Shown here one piece after another: positions 61,001 to 64,000 of a DNA stretch of 64,000 bases. The notes beneath the pieces were generated by a model that saw only the letters and a program-made list of their open reading frames with translations, ran no database searches and was not told the origin of the DNA. The stretch's first letter is position 1. Each line of letters starts with the position of its first letter. The position numbers and the translations under genes were made by a program. This DNA comes from Chiua virens (lineage: Eukaryota > Basidiomycota > Agaricomycetes > Boletales > Boletaceae), in NCBI GenBank assembly GCA_019787685.1, contig JAHNUO010000028.1:1-64000 (forward strand), in the 5' to 3' direction.

Positions 61001-61948
61001 TCTTGCCAAATGCGAAAAAGGCCAAGGTGGAGCATATCAAGGACGACAAGGACCTAGCGTGGGCACCAGCTCGAGTGGCAGCACGAGTAAGAGTACCAGT
61101 GCTGCTTATTCGAGCATGCCACTTCCACTGGGTAAGCTCGTTCGTAGGCGCAGTGGTCAGCGTTGCTCACCTAAGAACGGGACCAGTCACACGACCCCAT
61201 AGTTCGGCCAACACGCTCAGGAAACCAGTTCAAGACACCGTTCAAGACACCGTTCAGACTGCCGAGCGAGAATCACGATCAGAGACGCGTTGTCTCCGCT
61301 CCGACCGTCAGCATCCTAAATCCGACAAGGACGACTCAGGATGACGTCGAGATCGTCGAGGTTCAGATCAAGCACGAATCCTCTGTGTCGGACGACCAAC
61401 GTAAGTCCAGACTGGCAGCGTCTCGCCCCGTGTTCACCGTGTTTCAGTGGACATGGACATGGACGTGACGATCCCCAAGGTCGAGATAGAAGTCGAAGCG
61501 AGCTTTTCGCGTAAAGTGCCCGTGGGTGTATTGTTCCTGGCACGTTCGACGCTCACGTCTATACAGCTCGACACACGCACGCACGCGTTCACGGCGCTTC
61601 GAAAAACGCTCCATCGGGTGTTTTCCATCGACGCGTCTGCGTGGCGCCGCTTCGAGGGTGCGCCGACGGACGTCGAGGGGAGGTGCGTGCGGTGACGCGG
61701 GGCGCGTTCGGTGCTGATGGGTCGACAGGACATACGTACTCGCAGAGGCGGCGAAGCGCGTCGAACATGCGGTTCATATCATGTGTGCGACGCCTGAGGG
61801 GTATGGGGAGCGGGTTGGGCAGGAACGGCGTGCGATGGTGTCATTGGCGGAGGGTCTGGACGACGGGAACGAGGACGTGGAAGAGGTGATGGAGGCGTTG
61901 AGAGGGGGAGTCGAATGGTGGCGTAAGCACGGGGAGGGTGTACATTGA
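58012..61948 (+). CDS. RecQ-family ATP-dependent 3'-5' DNA helicase
   Basis: About 28 small exons can be joined in phase. Helicase motifs in order: [14 protein letters not shown] (entry), [12 protein letters not shown] (Walker A), IIVSPLLALMKNQV, VIDEAHCISEWGHDFR (Walker B, DEAH type), [65 protein letters not shown] RecQ zinc-binding segment follows ([13 protein letters not shown], then CDKMCDVC). The C-terminal 300 residues are poorly conserved; no HRDC domain was recognised. It should unwind recombination or replication intermediates. Several exons are very short, for example 58307-58320 (14 nt). The start at 58012 (MDDDYEAF) is a choice; an in-frame ATG at 57904 is possible. The frame near 61050-61150 is the least certain part. 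Confidence 0.88.
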
Positions 61949-62117
61949 ATGGTGAAGCTGCTTGATAAATCAGCCTAGAGCACAGACGCGTCTCCGAGTC
62001 TGCCATCATACTCGGGAAAGGTAATGCATACATTGAACATCCATGATATAATCAAGAAAAGGAAAACATGCAAGACAACAGGACGATGCTATATCACGTA
62101 TGATGTGTGCTTCTATA

Positions 62118-63770
62118 CTACGCCCCCCTCGATCCGCACCGCTCAACGCAGCGCGCGCGCTTCAGTGCCGCCAACTCGGTCAACAACCGTGCACGTTCCG
62201 TCAAGAGTGTGTTCGTCGTCGCTGTCGACCCATGCGGTACGCTCGGGGCCGACCCAAGCGTGCTCCTTCGTCCCGTCGACGAGACAGGCACGGTCGCGTC
62301 CTTGACCGCGCCTCGCGCGCTGACAGGGTCACGCCGATGGCGCGTTGTGTCACCCGAGCCATTTCTGCCTAGCCCAGACTGACGCCGGGGTTTCGCAGGC
62401 GTGCTCGTATTGTTGAGCGTCGAGAACGAGACGTCAAAGGGCGCTTCCGAGTGAGAAGGGGAGGGCGGGGAAGGGCGGGTGTGAGCGCAAGCGGTGTGTC
62501 GTGGGTGCGGGTGGTGAGGGAGGTGGTGAGGGAGATGGGGGTGGCGAGACAGGACGCGGGGTGCGCGGGTTGATAGATCCAGAACGTGAGGGAGGTGTTG
62601 GACGCAACGGTGGATTGCTGGTGAGCCCGACGGACCTGGTACGCGCGGAGTGCCCCGGTGGAGAGAAAGTTGTGTTGAATGCGCGTGACTGGGAGTGAGA
62701 ACGAGAAGCAGCAAACTGGCTGAGCTCGGTAGCGGTGTCGACGGGCTCGATCCAGCCCGAGAGTCGGATACGACGGGGGGTTGGTGTTGGGGGTGCATAA
62801 AGATCGTCATCATCGACGTGGACCTTGTATTCGTGCGACATGGATGGATCGAATGACGATGAAGGACCTGCGAGTGAGCGGATATACGAGGGGTCCTCTA
62901 GATCGTGTATACACCGGGGACGAAAGGTAGGCGGCTGATCGTCGTCTTCCTCTGCATCGTGCATGATGCGAAGAGGGGTCAATCTGCACGGTGTCCTGCG
63001 ACGCTTCTTCGGGATCGTCGGGATCGTCATGCACGCTGGTACGTGAAGAGACACTTCGCGCGCGGATGGAGAGATCTGTACCTGTCGTAGGCGGACGCGG
63101 AGAGGGAGGGTTCTGGGGAGTGTACAAGAGGATGACGGGGAACGTCTGTGATGTGTGACAGTGTTGAAACTGTCTGCGTTGATGTCAGGATCTCGATCGT
63201 CGATGGAGAAGTTGGGCGATGTGGGACGTGTAGTTTGATCCGGAGAAGGCCTGGAGAAGAAGAGACGCGGAAAGGTCGGTAGTGTGGTCATGCGAGTGGT
63301 GATTGGAGTACAAGGAACGGTGATGAGAGGAACGGTTCGAAGACTTGGTACGGGGTAAGATGCCCTTTCGACGGGCGAGCCAGCAGAGAAGTTCACCGAC
63401 AAAGATGGTTTCATCCCGGCCTCCATCGGCAAGTCGCTCTGGATCGACCTCACCGAGTCCGATTTCATCGACCCAACCGTCGACGCTCACACCGCCTGCG
63501 CCGGCGAGCATGGAGTCGTCTACTGATGACGCGGTACCGCCACGAAGGACATCGCACTCGAGAACGCCGAGAAGTACGAGCATAGCGCGTGATTTTGCGT
63601 CTCTTGTGCGGGACTGACGGACGGATTGTGGGATGGGGAGACGGGCGTTGATGAGAGACTCGAAGATGGCGAGAAGCAGGAGATGGCGTGAGGTCAGTCG
63701 GGTCATCGAGAGTGAACGGGAGTACGAGTGTAGCAAGAAGTGTATTCAAAGAGAGTAGCAGAGAAGACAT
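62118..63770 (-). pseudogene. Frame-broken Ser/Pro-rich protein gene, possibly DUF5745-like N-terminus
   Basis: From an ATG at 63770 (MSSLLLSLNTLLATLVLPFTLDD) the likely continuation LLLLAIFESLINARLPIPQSVR...AMLVLLGVLECDVL...DPERLADGGRDETIFVGELLCWLARRKG is one base out of frame (near 63675-63690). A further frame carries PSFDPSMSHEYKVHVDDDDLYAPPTPTPRR and Pro/Ser-rich text. The probable end (EAPFDVSFSTLNNTSTPAKPRR...LLTERARLLTELAALKRAR, a short coiled coil) is in another frame again (shift near 62430-62460). The N-terminal pattern recalls the fungal DUF5745 domain, from memory only. Introns could explain part of the frame changes but none was convincing. Confidence 0.4.
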
Positions 63771-63804
63771 GGTCAGTGGCTGTGTTGTCGTTTGTTCTTC
63801 GACC

Positions 63805-64000
63805 ATGGCGACGTTCGAGTACGTCGACATTCCCAAAGACACTGTTCGACTCAAACCGACATCGCTCGAACCAGCTACAAAAATTGTCACTGTTCTACCT
63901 GACACTCGTTCGCAATGGTGCACCCCCACAGAGCCAGTCTTGCCCGCCAAATCCGCACTCGCACTCGTGCCACAGATGCTTCTCTCCGCATCCATCCCCG
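63805..64000 (+). CDS. Start of an unidentified plus-strand gene, running off the window
   Basis: From an ATG at 63805 the frame stays open for 65 codons to the end of the window (MATFEYVDIPKDTVRLKPTS, then ...TKIVTVLPDTRSQWCTPTEP). Composition is protein-like and the ATG has A/G-rich surroundings (gaccATGg). It is divergent from the minus-strand gene whose ATG is at 63770. No family is recognised. Confidence 0.55.
   Translation, partial: MATFEYVDIPKDTVRLKPTSLEPATKIVTVLPDTRSQWCTPTEPVLPAKSALALVPQMLLSASIP

Overview
The window looks like nuclear DNA of a basidiomycete fungus, most likely an Agaricomycete. Genes are split by many introns of about 45-65 bp. The gene set is fungal (RAD4, TRM61, HOS3-type deacetylase, RecQ helicase). 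The transposons (Plavaka-type, pogo-type, chromodomain Ty3/gypsy) and the F-box and C2H2-like families are typical of Rhizoctonia-like genomes; that last placement is inference. Exon joins were worked out by eye from GT/AG sites, reading phase and family conservation.

Layout. 1-5 kb: the N-terminal part of a Plavaka-type transposase runs off the left edge, followed by a small C2H2-like gene. 5-7.5 kb: a secreted type-B carboxylesterase. 11-19 kb: RAD4, convergent with TRM61, which is divergent from a PAS-domain gene. 23-27 kb: an FY-rich-domain nuclear protein and an NTA1-like amidase. 29-35 kb: a HOS3-type histone deacetylase and a tandem pair of short-chain dehydrogenases. 37.3-47.4 kb: a nested transposon. 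47.7-52 kb: a second C2H2-like gene and a gene with a SAM-like C-terminus. 53-57 kb: a frame-broken F-box gene and an aldo/keto reductase with one frame break. 58-62 kb: a RecQ helicase with about 28 exons. 62-64 kb: a frame-broken serine/proline-rich gene and the start of a divergent gene.

The most interesting region is the nested element. A pogo-type DNA transposon (TA duplication, 26-bp inverted ends) carries a transposase whose third catalytic Asp reads Asn and whose N-terminal part has a homopolymer frame break. A Ty3/gypsy chromodomain retrotransposon (425-bp LTRs differing at 2 positions, 5-bp duplication CTTGG) sits inside it.

The retrotransposon shows several unusual expression signals. 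It has an 11-nt Tf1-style self-priming match. Its leader is about 900 nt long with no AUG in any frame, yet contains a roughly 200-codon open frame. A small membrane-protein ORF directly follows that frame's UAG. The gag AUG lies 2 nt after the membrane ORF's stop. A GGGAAAA heptamer opens the -1 pol frame, and one in-frame UGA separates integrase from the chromodomain.

Other points of note are 8-nt microexons carrying the catalytic lysine of both dehydrogenases and GC-AG introns in TRM61 and one dehydrogenase.
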